The notes beneath the pieces are model-generated. The model was not told the origin of the DNA, made no database searches, and saw nothing but the letters and a program-made list of their open reading frames with translations. The translations under genes were made by a program, and so were the position numbers. Shown piece by piece: positions 1-6,937 of a DNA stretch of 64,000 nt (position 1 is its first letter; each line of letters begins with the position of its first letter). The DNA is from Mariniphaga sp041687255. Its GTDB lineage: Bacteria > Bacteroidota > Bacteroidia > Bacteroidales > Prolixibacteraceae. The stretch is from positions 310,001-374,000 of the forward strand of contig JAWLCL010000001.1 of assembly GCA_041687255.1 (NCBI GenBank). The letters run 5' to 3'.

Positions 1-495
1 AACAGGTGCTCCGCAGATAATGATATCCTTTGGTTAGTCATATAGCAGGTATAAGAAAATAAGGTTTAGGAAAAATCAGTTTGGAATGTGACCGCTGCCT
101 GAATGAAGATTATTTGAGGTTGCTGGTTATTTAAAATCAAGTGTCGGATTTGGGAAAATCCGACTCCCGAAACCCACGCCCGGAACATTGAACCCGGGAT
201 TCCAAAAACACCGGGATTCATGTATGCCTCAAAACTGAACGCTTATTCCCTGTTGCTATTTCGCCACGGTAACTAAAAGGACTTTCATCTCTTTAAGCAT
301 TATTGCCGGGCAATTAGATGAACCTGTCAGCCAGATCAGGCAGGCTGTTCACTTTATACACTTTTTTCTGAACCCCACGCCCATGAAAGAGGTAAAAGAA
401 TTTTTGACCTGGAATTTGTAGGAATTCCTGAAAGCATCAGTTGCCTTTTTAAAAAATAAAATAGCAATTTCTGTACCCGTATAAAGTTTATTCAA
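1..495. other. Intergenic region without a recognisable gene
   Basis: Apart from the palindrome at 141-169 I find no convincing coding sequence here. The text is broken by stops in all frames. The repeated word CCGGGATTC occurs twice (about 196-226), and 'cccacgcc' recurs at about 173 and 375. Positions 10-60 resemble 1851-1915 (a shared CCGCAGA..TAAT word and a TATAG-AGGT word), suggesting old, degraded duplication. Confidence 0.4.
141..169 (+). repeat. REP-like palindromic repeat, copy 1
   Basis: A perfect 9-bp stem (GTCGGATTT at 143-151, AAATCCGAC at 156-164) with a 4-nt loop is followed by TCCCG. A near-identical element, including the flanking TCCCG, lies in inverted orientation at 38308-38334, so this is a dispersed repeat and not a one-off hairpin. 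No T-run follows it, so it is not an intrinsic terminator. It could be a REP-type element, but no transposase is nearby. Confidence 0.6.
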
Positions 496-568
496 TTTTG
501 ACTCAACTTAGATATAACTTTGACACAACTTTGACTTAACTATGACTTATGTCAAATTTGAGTCAAAA
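496..568 (+). repeat. Phased TTTGAC repeat array with inverted ends
   Basis: Four to five degenerate copies of TTTGACnyAAC follow each other with an 11-bp period (496-549). The array is bounded by an exact 11-bp inverted repeat, TTTTGACTCAA at 496-506 and TTGAGTCAAAA at 558-568. It ends 16 bp before the -33 element of the promoter for the DUF6266 gene. The one-helical-turn spacing would put all copies on one face of the DNA, as expected for cooperative regulator binding. That role is an inference. Confidence 0.55.
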
Positions 569-583
569 ATAATTTTTAGATAA

Positions 584-615
584 TTTGGTGTTGATTAGAA
601 CATTTGCTATATTTG
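584..615 (+). promoter_or_regulatory. Bacteroidota-type promoter for the DUF6266 gene
   Basis: TTTG at 584-587, a 20-bp spacer and TATATTTG at 608-615 match the Bacteroidota sigma-ABfr consensus exactly. The expected transcription start is about 621, some 27 nt before the ATG at 649. Confidence 0.7.
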
Positions 616-648
616 ATAGAGGTGGAGTTTTAATTTAAATCTAATCCT

Positions 649-1275
649 ATGGCTAGAATAGATAGCCTTTTCAACAGCGGCCGGGGGAGATTGGGGAACC
701 TGGTGTTTTATAAAGTGGGCGATAAAAATTATGTCCGCACGCGGGCTGAGCATTTCAGGGATCAAAAGTCGCCTGCCCAACTGGCCCAGCGGCAACGAAT
801 GCAGGTGGTGAATAAGTTTTTGAGTGCATTTCGCGACCTTCTCCGGATAACATTTGCCGTGGAATCTGATGGTATGACAGCAAGGGCTGCAGCATTGTCC
901 TGTAATTTACGCAATGCGCTGGCGGGAGCGTACCCTGACATTCATATTGACAACAGCAAAGCGCTGCTTAGCCGGGGGCCATTGCCATTACCGGCACGTG
1001 CATGGGTGGAAAACCATCCGGAGGGGCTCCTCGTGCGGTGGGAGAATGGTGAGGAAGCAACCGGAGAAGCAGCCCGCGATAACCTGTTGGTGATGGCACT
1101 GTCGGAAGAAACCGGACAGAGTGATTACAAATTCACCGGTGTAAATCGCTCAGCGGGTGAATGTATATGGAAGCCGGCTTTTAAACTGACTGAAAACGCC
1201 TTGCCCGGTGTCTGGATCGCCTTCCGCAACAGGCAGGAGACGCTGATGAGCGACAGTATGTATGTAGGAGAGTAA
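649..1275 (+). CDS. DUF6266 family protein
   Basis: This 208-residue soluble protein has no signal peptide or membrane segment. The N-terminus (MARIDSLFNSGRGRLGNLVFY, then a basic KNYVRTRAE stretch and a Q/R-rich helix) resembles the Bacteroidota-specific DUF6266 family, whose function is unknown. The C-terminus ends in a predicted beta-rich part. The ATG is favoured because a full promoter lies 34 bp upstream. The gene stands alone between long repeat-rich gaps, as is common for accessory genes. The family call comes from recalled sequence patterns, so it is moderately sure. Confidence 0.7.
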   Translation: MARIDSLFNSGRGRLGNLVFYKVGDKNYVRTRAEHFRDQKSPAQLAQRQRMQVVNKFLSAFRDLLRITFAVESDGMTARAAALSCNLRNALAGAYPDIHIDNSKALLSRGPLPLPARAWVENHPEGLLVRWENGEEATGEAARDNLLVMALSEETGQSDYKFTGVNRSAGECIWKPAFKLTENALPGVWIAFRNRQETLMSDSMYVGE

Positions 1276-2052
1276 AAATTCCCTCTCTTTAATTACCTCA
1301 TAAAACAATTTATATTTAGTAATGATATTAAAATTGGTTCTGAAGCAAAATTTCTTATCCGTAAAATCCGGGAAATTTGTGGATAAGATTAAGGAAAGAG
1401 CATTCACTGATTTTCCGGGTTTCCATTGGCAGCATGAAGCATTTAATTAATTTCTTTAATGCAGTTAAGGAGTTTTCGCCCTGCCTGTATCCTTTGGTAC
1501 CAATAAACCTTATTTCCGGTACCCTAACCTTAGTAGCATTCCGGAATCTAATCTCTCTTCAAACCTTGTTACCTTATTTCCACTAGTGAATTTTTTAACG
1601 ATTCAAAGCGGAAATGCTGTTGTCTTAATAAAGGAATAAGGTCTGAGGGGGATGGGGTGATTAAATGTTCTGCTAAGTCTCTCTCGGTATTCAACCTAAC
1701 TCCAAAATGAATAACTTGGAGCTTAGGTTAAGTTATATTACTTATGAAAGCAGGTGCGTAATTGTGTGAGATTGCTTTGCTGCGCGCGCAATGACGGCTT
1801 CGTTGCGGGTAAATATTACGGCGCTTCAGGTATCGTGTTGTTTGATGCAACATTTGCGCCGCAGAGATAATCTCCCACAAATTTATTATATAGTAGGTTT
1901 GTCAGAAGAATAAGATTGTTGTTTTCATAATCCTGAAACACTTTTTCTGTTGTGGAATTTAATGAAATTTCCCGCTGCCTTTACCCTGTAGTGCCAATAA
2001 ATCATATTCCCGGCATCCAAAACTCTCCGCTCCAACACCTGTTACTATGCCG
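1276..2052. other. Intergenic region with degraded repeats
   Basis: No ORF here looks coding. Two stretches resemble each other: about 1478-1535 and 1968-2025 share the order TGCCT..CCnTnnnG-nCCAATAAA-C-TATTnCCGG. Together with the REP-like word at 1766-1797 this suggests a graveyard of old repeats and not a gene. Confidence 0.4.
1766..1797. repeat. GAGATTGC..GCAATGACG-type palindromic repeat remnant
   Basis: GAGATTGCTTTGC..GCGCAATGACG forms a small palindrome (ATTGC at 1771-1775, GCAAT at 1788-1792). The wording matches a short dispersed palindrome that I recall from many bacterial genomes. Only one copy is in this window, so its repeat status rests on recollection. Confidence 0.3.
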
Positions 2053-2089
2053 CAAAAAAGCCGTCCCAAAATCTTATTCCGGGACGGCT
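2053..2089 (-). terminator. Intrinsic terminator of the PRC-barrel gene
   Basis: On the minus strand AGCCGTCCC (2089-2081) pairs perfectly with GGGACGGCT (2067-2059), followed by a run of six T. It lies about 30 bp beyond the stop codon of the minus-strand PRC-barrel gene. Confidence 0.85.
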
Positions 2090-2121
2090 GCTAATTAATA
2101 ACCTGTAAAAATAAATAAATT

Positions 2122-2682
2122 TTATTTCCGTTCGCGACCGTAAAAACGGTCTTCATTGAAATGTTCAGAGTTATACAGCTCATCGTCTGTGGTATCCTCA
2201 CTGCGGCGGTCTGTATCTTCAGGCTGTTGTTTGTCCCTGAAGTTTGCCAGCACGCTTTTTTCATAATCAGAATGAACCGGAGTATTTTCACGATACCTGT
2301 ATGTAGGTATATTCCGCAACGAGTGCTGATCGATTCCATCGGCAATTACTGTTTTATGGTCGGTATCAATTCGGGCAACTCCAATGGGAATTATCATGTG
2401 AATGCTGCCCTTGCTGTCCTGGTATTCATGTATTCCATCTTCATGTTCGGCGCTAAAAGGGTCATGGTCACCCGGCAGGATGGATTCATCGATTGCCACA
2501 TCGATATATCTTACTTTTTCGCGTGCTACATCCACCACCAGTCCTGAAACAGTTCCCACTGCATCATGGTTTGCATCGTGTACTTCCCATCCCCTTACAT
2601 CGGGTTCATTTTTGGCTATCTTGTAATCTTTTAAGTCTTTCAGGTAGTTTAATTTCCTGTTGTGTGATTTTGAGTCTGCCAT
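2122..2682 (-). CDS. PRC-barrel domain protein
   Basis: The protein has 186 residues. A PRC-barrel fold is suggested around residues 20-75 (sequence like VRGWEVHDANHDAVGTVSGL, then VDVAREKVRYIDV), the pattern seen in stress-related PRC-barrel proteins of Bacteroidota. The C-terminal 60 residues are very acidic and polar (many D, E, R, N) and probably disordered. It is cytoplasmic, with no signal peptide. It lies 97 bp downstream of a minus-strand single-pass protein and may be co-transcribed with it. In related genomes such proteins accompany general stress genes, which is a contextual inference. The substrate or partner is unknown. Confidence 0.75.
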   Translation of the reverse strand: MADSKSHNRKLNYLKDLKDYKIAKNEPDVRGWEVHDANHDAVGTVSGLVVDVAREKVRYIDVAIDESILPGDHDPFSAEHEDGIHEYQDSKGSIHMIIPIGVARIDTDHKTVIADGIDQHSLRNIPTYRYRENTPVHSDYEKSVLANFRDKQQPEDTDRRSEDTTDDELYNSEHFNEDRFYGRERK

Positions 2683-2779
2683 GTGTTCTGTTTTTAATAT
2701 TTTTTCATTATTTGAAAGTAATTTCAGTTTATTACTGCATTTTCCTGTTGTATATGAAAGTTAACAATAAATCAGCCCT

Positions 2780-3451
2780 TTATTCAATTGAAGTAGTCTG
2801 ACTTTTTTGTTCCATTTTTTCCAGGATACCGGCAGCTTCTTCAAAGAACGATTCCATTTCATTCTTTTGTTCGGAAGCCATTTGCTGATCGTCAATTTCC
2901 TGAGCAGCATCCATTACACCGGAAGCCTCATTCTGGAGGTCGGGGTAATACTGGTTTTGCAGGTTTTGGATAACATTTGCAGCGCTTGAGAAGGCGCTCC
3001 GTACAACTGTAGCATGCTGTTGTTCCATATTTTCATCCTGCAGCTGGTTGGCCTCCTGTTTTATCTGGTCAAGCTCACCTTCCCAGGTTCCCTGCCCCTG
3101 GGATTGTTCATTGGCTACTGCCATCAATGCATCGGAAAGTTTGGTTATGCCTTCCTGAACGCTTTGCCGGTTCAAATCATCAGCTGATTTGTCCTCGGCG
3201 AAGTTGATAAATTCCTGAACCCTTGAGTTTGTTTCAGTCCTGCTTCTGTCGGCATCATAGGGCGCAATTGCCTGGCTTTGTTCCTGTCCGAATTCAGAGT
3301 CTTGTTCCTGTTCCTGTTCAAATTGAGCAACATCCTGTACCTCATCGGTATCGGAAGCAACAAACCATATAACAAGGGCTATAACAACAATTCCCAGGAT
3401 TACCCATCCTACCGGGGATTTTTTCTTTTTTTCCACATTTAATTCTGCCAT
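2780..3451 (-). CDS. Single-pass membrane protein with Gln/Glu-rich coiled-coil region
   Basis: I do not recognise a named family. The 223-residue protein starts with a short lysine-rich segment (EKKKKSP), then one transmembrane helix at about residues 14-32, giving an N-in orientation by the positive-inside rule. A low-complexity Q/E-rich linker (about 40-60) and a helical domain rich in Q, E and A follow. The outer part probably forms a helical bundle or coiled coil. The -33/-7 region is not clear. It shares direction with the PRC-barrel gene downstream and may form a two-gene unit. Confidence 0.65.
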   Translation of the reverse strand: MAELNVEKKKKSPVGWVILGIVVIALVIWFVASDTDEVQDVAQFEQEQEQDSEFGQEQSQAIAPYDADRSRTETNSRVQEFINFAEDKSADDLNRQSVQEGITKLSDALMAVANEQSQGQGTWEGELDQIKQEANQLQDENMEQQHATVVRSAFSSAANVIQNLQNQYYPDLQNEASGVMDAAQEIDDQQMASEQKNEMESFFEEAAGILEKMEQKSQTTSIE

Positions 3452-3743
3452 AACTATTCTTTTTAATTTAAATTGTATGTTTTTTGACGTTGATTAACGC
3501 TAGTATAACAGGCATGTAAAACGAAAAGTTCAACATTTAACGATATGATTATGAATTATTCATGATTAAGCAGGAGCCCTGAAGCAGCATTTTTTGGTTG
3601 TCGCAGTTCACGCTCAAACACATATGCGGCATTCGCCCTTTTTTCGGGTACACTTTCTCTTGTCGGAAGCGAAATATATCAGCACCACTTAAACATATAA
3701 CTTTATTATTCTGTTAATTAATAATCAAAAAATAGTGTTAACC

Positions 3744-4067
3744 ATGGAATCAATTTTTAGAAGATTATTGAATGCCGGTATGGGGGTAGCCTCAAAAACC
3801 ACAAGGTTTGCCGAAGATTTAATTAAGGAGTTGGTAGAACAGGGGAAAATTTCACAGGATGAAGGCCGGAAATTTATGGATGACCTGGAGCGAGAAGGAA
3901 GTGAACAGCGGCAGGTTTTTGAGAAGGAAATGAATGCTTACCTTGAAAAGGCGCTGAAAGAAATGAATGTCCCCACACGGGAAGATTATAAACGGCTTGA
4001 CGAAAGGATTTCAATACTGGAAAGATCGCAGCCCGGTGCTACACAGGTAAGAAACATCAATCCCTGA
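3744..4067 (+). CDS. Phasin-like / PHA synthesis regulator family small helical protein
   Basis: The protein has 107 residues when started at the ATG in ACCATGG; a GTG nine bases upstream is the alternative. The sequence is strongly amphipathic and helical. It has the layout of phasin-like proteins: a hydrophobic N-terminal helix, a central KISQDEGRKFMDDL helix, a charged middle and a C-terminal coiled-coil heptad (DYKRLDERISILE). Phasin proteins coat granules or act as helical scaffolds, but in Bacteroidota this short family is also found with no PHA genes nearby, as here. Its real role is unknown. Confidence 0.7.
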   Translation: MESIFRRLLNAGMGVASKTTRFAEDLIKELVEQGKISQDEGRKFMDDLEREGSEQRQVFEKEMNAYLEKALKEMNVPTREDYKRLDERISILERSQPGATQVRNINP

Positions 4068-4192
4068 TATTGTCCCGAATAGCGGCATAAATTTTCTCTT
4101 GTACTTTCTATTGGCATGGGAAATTCATTCCTTAGGTTAATTCGATCGGTTTATTCTGCCGGTTTATATGCGTTATATGGGTAATATTTCAA

Positions 4193-4200
4193 TAACTTTG
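4193..4200 (+). promoter_or_regulatory. -7 element of the porQ promoter
   Basis: TAACTTTG matches the Bacteroidota -7 consensus TAnnTTTG and sits 26 bp before the chosen porQ ATG. A clear -33 TTTG is not seen. Confidence 0.5.
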
Positions 4201-4226
4201 GCGTTTTATTGGATATAAATAGGCGA

Positions 4227-5255
4227 ATGAATCGTAAATTTTACCTGGTTATTCTGTGTTCAGTAACTGTCTTGTTGGGTAAGGCTCAAATAGGAGGTGA
4301 AAAAACTTACCAGTTCCTGGAGTTGACCAATTCGGCGCGCATTGCTGCACTGGGGGGTACGCAGGTAGCCCTTTCCGACACTGCCGACCTGAATCTTCCT
4401 TATCACAATCCCGCTTTGCTTCATGAAGGAATGAACAATCATTTTCTTGTAAATTATGTAAATTATCTGGCGGATATCAATTACGGATATGCCTCTTATG
4501 TTCCGCAGCTAAATGTTAAAGGGAATCTTGCCTTTGGAATGCACTATATAAATTACGGGGAATTCAGGGAAGCTACCGAAAGGGGAGAACTCACGGGGAA
4601 TTACTTCCATGCTGCTGAATATGCTCTGAATATTATTTATTCCGATGTTTATAAAAGGCTTCGTTACGGGGCAAACCTGAAGCCGGTATATTCAGTTTTT
4701 GAAAGTTACCGCTCATTTGGTTTGGCGGCCGATTTGGGGGTTGCCTACAGCAGCAAAGACAGCCTCACCAATGTGGGGTTGGTGGCACGAAATATTGGCG
4801 GCCAATTAACCACTTATTACGACAATGGCACCAAAGAACCCATACCTTTTAACCTGCAGGCAGGAATTAGCAGAAGGTTAAAACATGCACCCGTTATTTT
4901 TTCGCTCACCATGCAACACCTTACCAACTGGGATTTGGCATGGTATGAGGGAGAGGATGAACAAACCCTTGAAACCTGGTACCAACGTCAGGAAAGCTTC
5001 CCCAAACAAATCATGCGCCATGCTGTGCTGGGGGTAGAAATCCTCCCTTCCGATAATTTTATACTCAGGGCAGGCTATAACTATCAGCGCAGGCAGGAAC
5101 TTAAATTTGATGAGCGACTTTCAACCGTAGGTTTTTCAATGGGTTTTGGTGTGAAAATAAAAAGATTCAGACTCGATTTTGCTACCTCCCGTTTTCACCT
5201 GGCAGGTTCTTCCAACTTATTCTCCCTGGCTGTAAACCTGAATGAACATTTTTAA
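4227..5255 (+). CDS. porQ: Type IX secretion system protein PorQ
   Basis: The 342-residue precursor has a signal peptide (about residues 1-20, ending VLLGKAQ). The mature N-terminus shows the PorQ signature, an aromatic FLELTNSARIAALGG stretch, followed by alternating strands of an outer-membrane beta-barrel of the PorV/FadL kind. PorQ is a component of the T9SS that exports CTD-tagged proteins and attaches them to the surface in Bacteroidota. The ATG at 4227 gives a proper signal peptide; a TTG at 4209 would add six residues. It lies directly upstream of cmk, a conserved arrangement in the phylum. The rest of the T9SS is not in this window. Confidence 0.88.
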   Translation: MNRKFYLVILCSVTVLLGKAQIGGEKTYQFLELTNSARIAALGGTQVALSDTADLNLPYHNPALLHEGMNNHFLVNYVNYLADINYGYASYVPQLNVKGNLAFGMHYINYGEFREATERGELTGNYFHAAEYALNIIYSDVYKRLRYGANLKPVYSVFESYRSFGLAADLGVAYSSKDSLTNVGLVARNIGGQLTTYYDNGTKEPIPFNLQAGISRRLKHAPVIFSLTMQHLTNWDLAWYEGEDEQTLETWYQRQESFPKQIMRHAVLGVEILPSDNFILRAGYNYQRRQELKFDERLSTVGFSMGFGVKIKRFRLDFATSRFHLAGSSNLFSLAVNLNEHF

Positions 5256-5266
5256 TAAAAAGACTG

Positions 5267-5298
5267 TTTGGTCTGATTTAAAATTCCTCTTATCTTTG
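5267..5298 (+). promoter_or_regulatory. Bacteroidota-type promoter for cmk
   Basis: TTTG at 5267-5270, a 20-bp spacer and TATCTTTG at 5291-5298 match the consensus. The ATG of cmk lies 17 bp downstream, so the transcript would have a very short leader. Confidence 0.7.
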
Positions 5299-5315
5299 CG
5301 TTAAATGCATAACTA

Positions 5316-6020
5316 ATGACTGAAAAGAAAATTATCATTGCCATCGACGGGCATTCCTCATGCGGGAAAAGTACTCTTGCCAAATCACTGGCCAGGGAAT
5401 TGGGATATGTGTATATTGACAGCGGCGCCATGTACAGGGCTGTTACCCTTTATGCACTCCGCAATGGCTGGATTGTGAACGGGCAGCCCGACAGGCAGAA
5501 AATAATTGAAGGAATAAAAGATATCTCCATTTCTTTTCAGTGGGATGAGGCTACGGAAAAGAATGTAACCTTTTTGAACGGTGAAAACATAGAGGAGGAA
5601 ATCAGGCAACTTGCAGTTTCACAAAATGTAAGTCCGATAAGTACAATTGCCGAAGTTCGGTCTGAAATGGTGAAACAGCAACGCGAAAATGGAAAAAATA
5701 AAGGCATTGTAATGGATGGCCGTGATATCGGCACAGTGGTTTTTCCGGATGCGGAACTTAAAATATTCATGACAGCTTCACCTGAGATAAGAAGCCAGCG
5801 CCGGTTTCTTGAACTGAAGGAGAAGGGGGTGGATGTTAATTTTGAGGAAATACTTCAAAATGTGGAAGAAAGGGATTCCATCGATTCGGGTCGGGATGTT
5901 AGCCCTTTAAGAAAAGCAGATGATGCCCTTGTGCTCGACAATAGTCATTTGACCCGCGCGGAACAGCTGAGGTGGAGCTTAAACAAAGTTGAAGAAAAGA
6001 TTAAGATTTATGAGGGTTGA
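5316..6020 (+). CDS. cmk: Cytidylate kinase
   Basis: The enzyme transfers phosphate from ATP to CMP or dCMP for pyrimidine nucleotide salvage and turnover. It has 234 residues, as usual for the family. The P-loop GHSSCGKST is at residues 12-20, the substrate segment DSGAMYRA at about 36-43, the conserved VMDGRDIGTVVFPDA at about 130-145 and the lid R-S-Q-R-R at about 158-162. It has its own promoter and overlaps ispH by 11 bp, so cmk and ispH are translationally coupled. Confidence 0.95.
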   Translation: MTEKKIIIAIDGHSSCGKSTLAKSLARELGYVYIDSGAMYRAVTLYALRNGWIVNGQPDRQKIIEGIKDISISFQWDEATEKNVTFLNGENIEEEIRQLAVSQNVSPISTIAEVRSEMVKQQRENGKNKGIVMDGRDIGTVVFPDAELKIFMTASPEIRSQRRFLELKEKGVDVNFEEILQNVEERDSIDSGRDVSPLRKADDALVLDNSHLTRAEQLRWSLNKVEEKIKIYEG

Positions 6021-6888
6021 AATCGACAGAAGATCGGGTTTTTGCTTTGGTGTGATAAAAGCAATCAAATCGGCAGAAAGTGAATTGAAAAACAGTGATA
6101 AATTGTACTGTCTGGGCGATATTGTACACAATGGGATGGAGGTTGAGCGCCTGGAGAGGATGGGGCTTGAATCGGTTTCGAGAGAGGAATATTACCGGCT
6201 GAAGGATTGCAAAGTACTTATACGCGCACATGGCGAACCTCCTGAAACTTATGAATATGCCCGCGCAAATAATATTGAACTTATCGATGCCACCTGCCCG
6301 GTGGTGCTTACCCTTCAGGAAAAGGTAAAAAGCTCGTATGAAAATTTCCGCGACCGGGATGGACAGATAGTAATCTACGGTAAAAAAGGACATGCTGAGA
6401 TTATTGGTCTCGATGGCCAGATTGGCAATAAGGCTGTTGTTCTTGAAAGCATCGACGACATTAACCAGATTGACTTCTCACGGCCGGTTTCCTTATATTC
6501 ACAAACAACAAAAAGGGTGGAAGATTTTTACCGCATTGCCGACACTGTTAAAAGCAATATGAAACCCGGTGTGCCGGTTGATATAAAAGATTCAATTTGC
6601 AGGCAGGTTTCCAATCGTGTACCTCACCTGAAGAAGTTTGTTTTAAATTTCGACCTTATTCTCTTTGTTGCCGGCCATAAAAGTTCCAACGGGAGGTATC
6701 TCTATACCATTTGCAAGGAAGAAAACAACCGCACGCACCATGTTTCGCGCATAGAAGAAATCGATCCCCAATGGTTTGAAGGCGTTGAATCGGTAGGTAT
6801 ATGTGGCGCTACTTCCACCCCCAACTGGCTCATGGAAGAAGTTGCAGAGTGGGTAAAGGAAAACATTAATCAACAGGCAACGCCATAG
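6010..6888 (+). CDS. ispH: 4-hydroxy-3-methylbut-2-enyl diphosphate reductase
   Basis: IspH is the last step of the MEP isoprenoid pathway and reduces HMBPP to IPP and DMAPP using a [4Fe-4S] cluster. The three cluster cysteines are C12 (in RSGFCFGV), C96 (DATCP) and C197 (DSICRQVSNR). The RAHGEPP, YGKKGHAE and SQTT motifs are also present. The protein has 292 residues from the ATG at 6010, which overlaps cmk by 11 bp. A TTG at 5989 would add seven residues without family support. It supplies precursors to uppS at 33.6 kb. Confidence 0.95.
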   Translation: MRVEIDRRSGFCFGVIKAIKSAESELKNSDKLYCLGDIVHNGMEVERLERMGLESVSREEYYRLKDCKVLIRAHGEPPETYEYARANNIELIDATCPVVLTLQEKVKSSYENFRDRDGQIVIYGKKGHAEIIGLDGQIGNKAVVLESIDDINQIDFSRPVSLYSQTTKRVEDFYRIADTVKSNMKPGVPVDIKDSICRQVSNRVPHLKKFVLNFDLILFVAGHKSSNGRYLYTICKEENNRTHHVSRIEEIDPQWFEGVESVGICGATSTPNWLMEEVAEWVKENINQQATP

Positions 6889-6937
6889 AATCTTTCAATT
6901 TTTCGTTTCTTTGAAGTAAGAAGCATAGAAAAAAACC

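Noticed and set aside
1377..1586. Plus-strand frame of 69 codons in the 1.3-2.1 kb gap
   Set aside because: It is low in family signal, has no promoter and overlaps degraded repeats, so it is not called as a gene.
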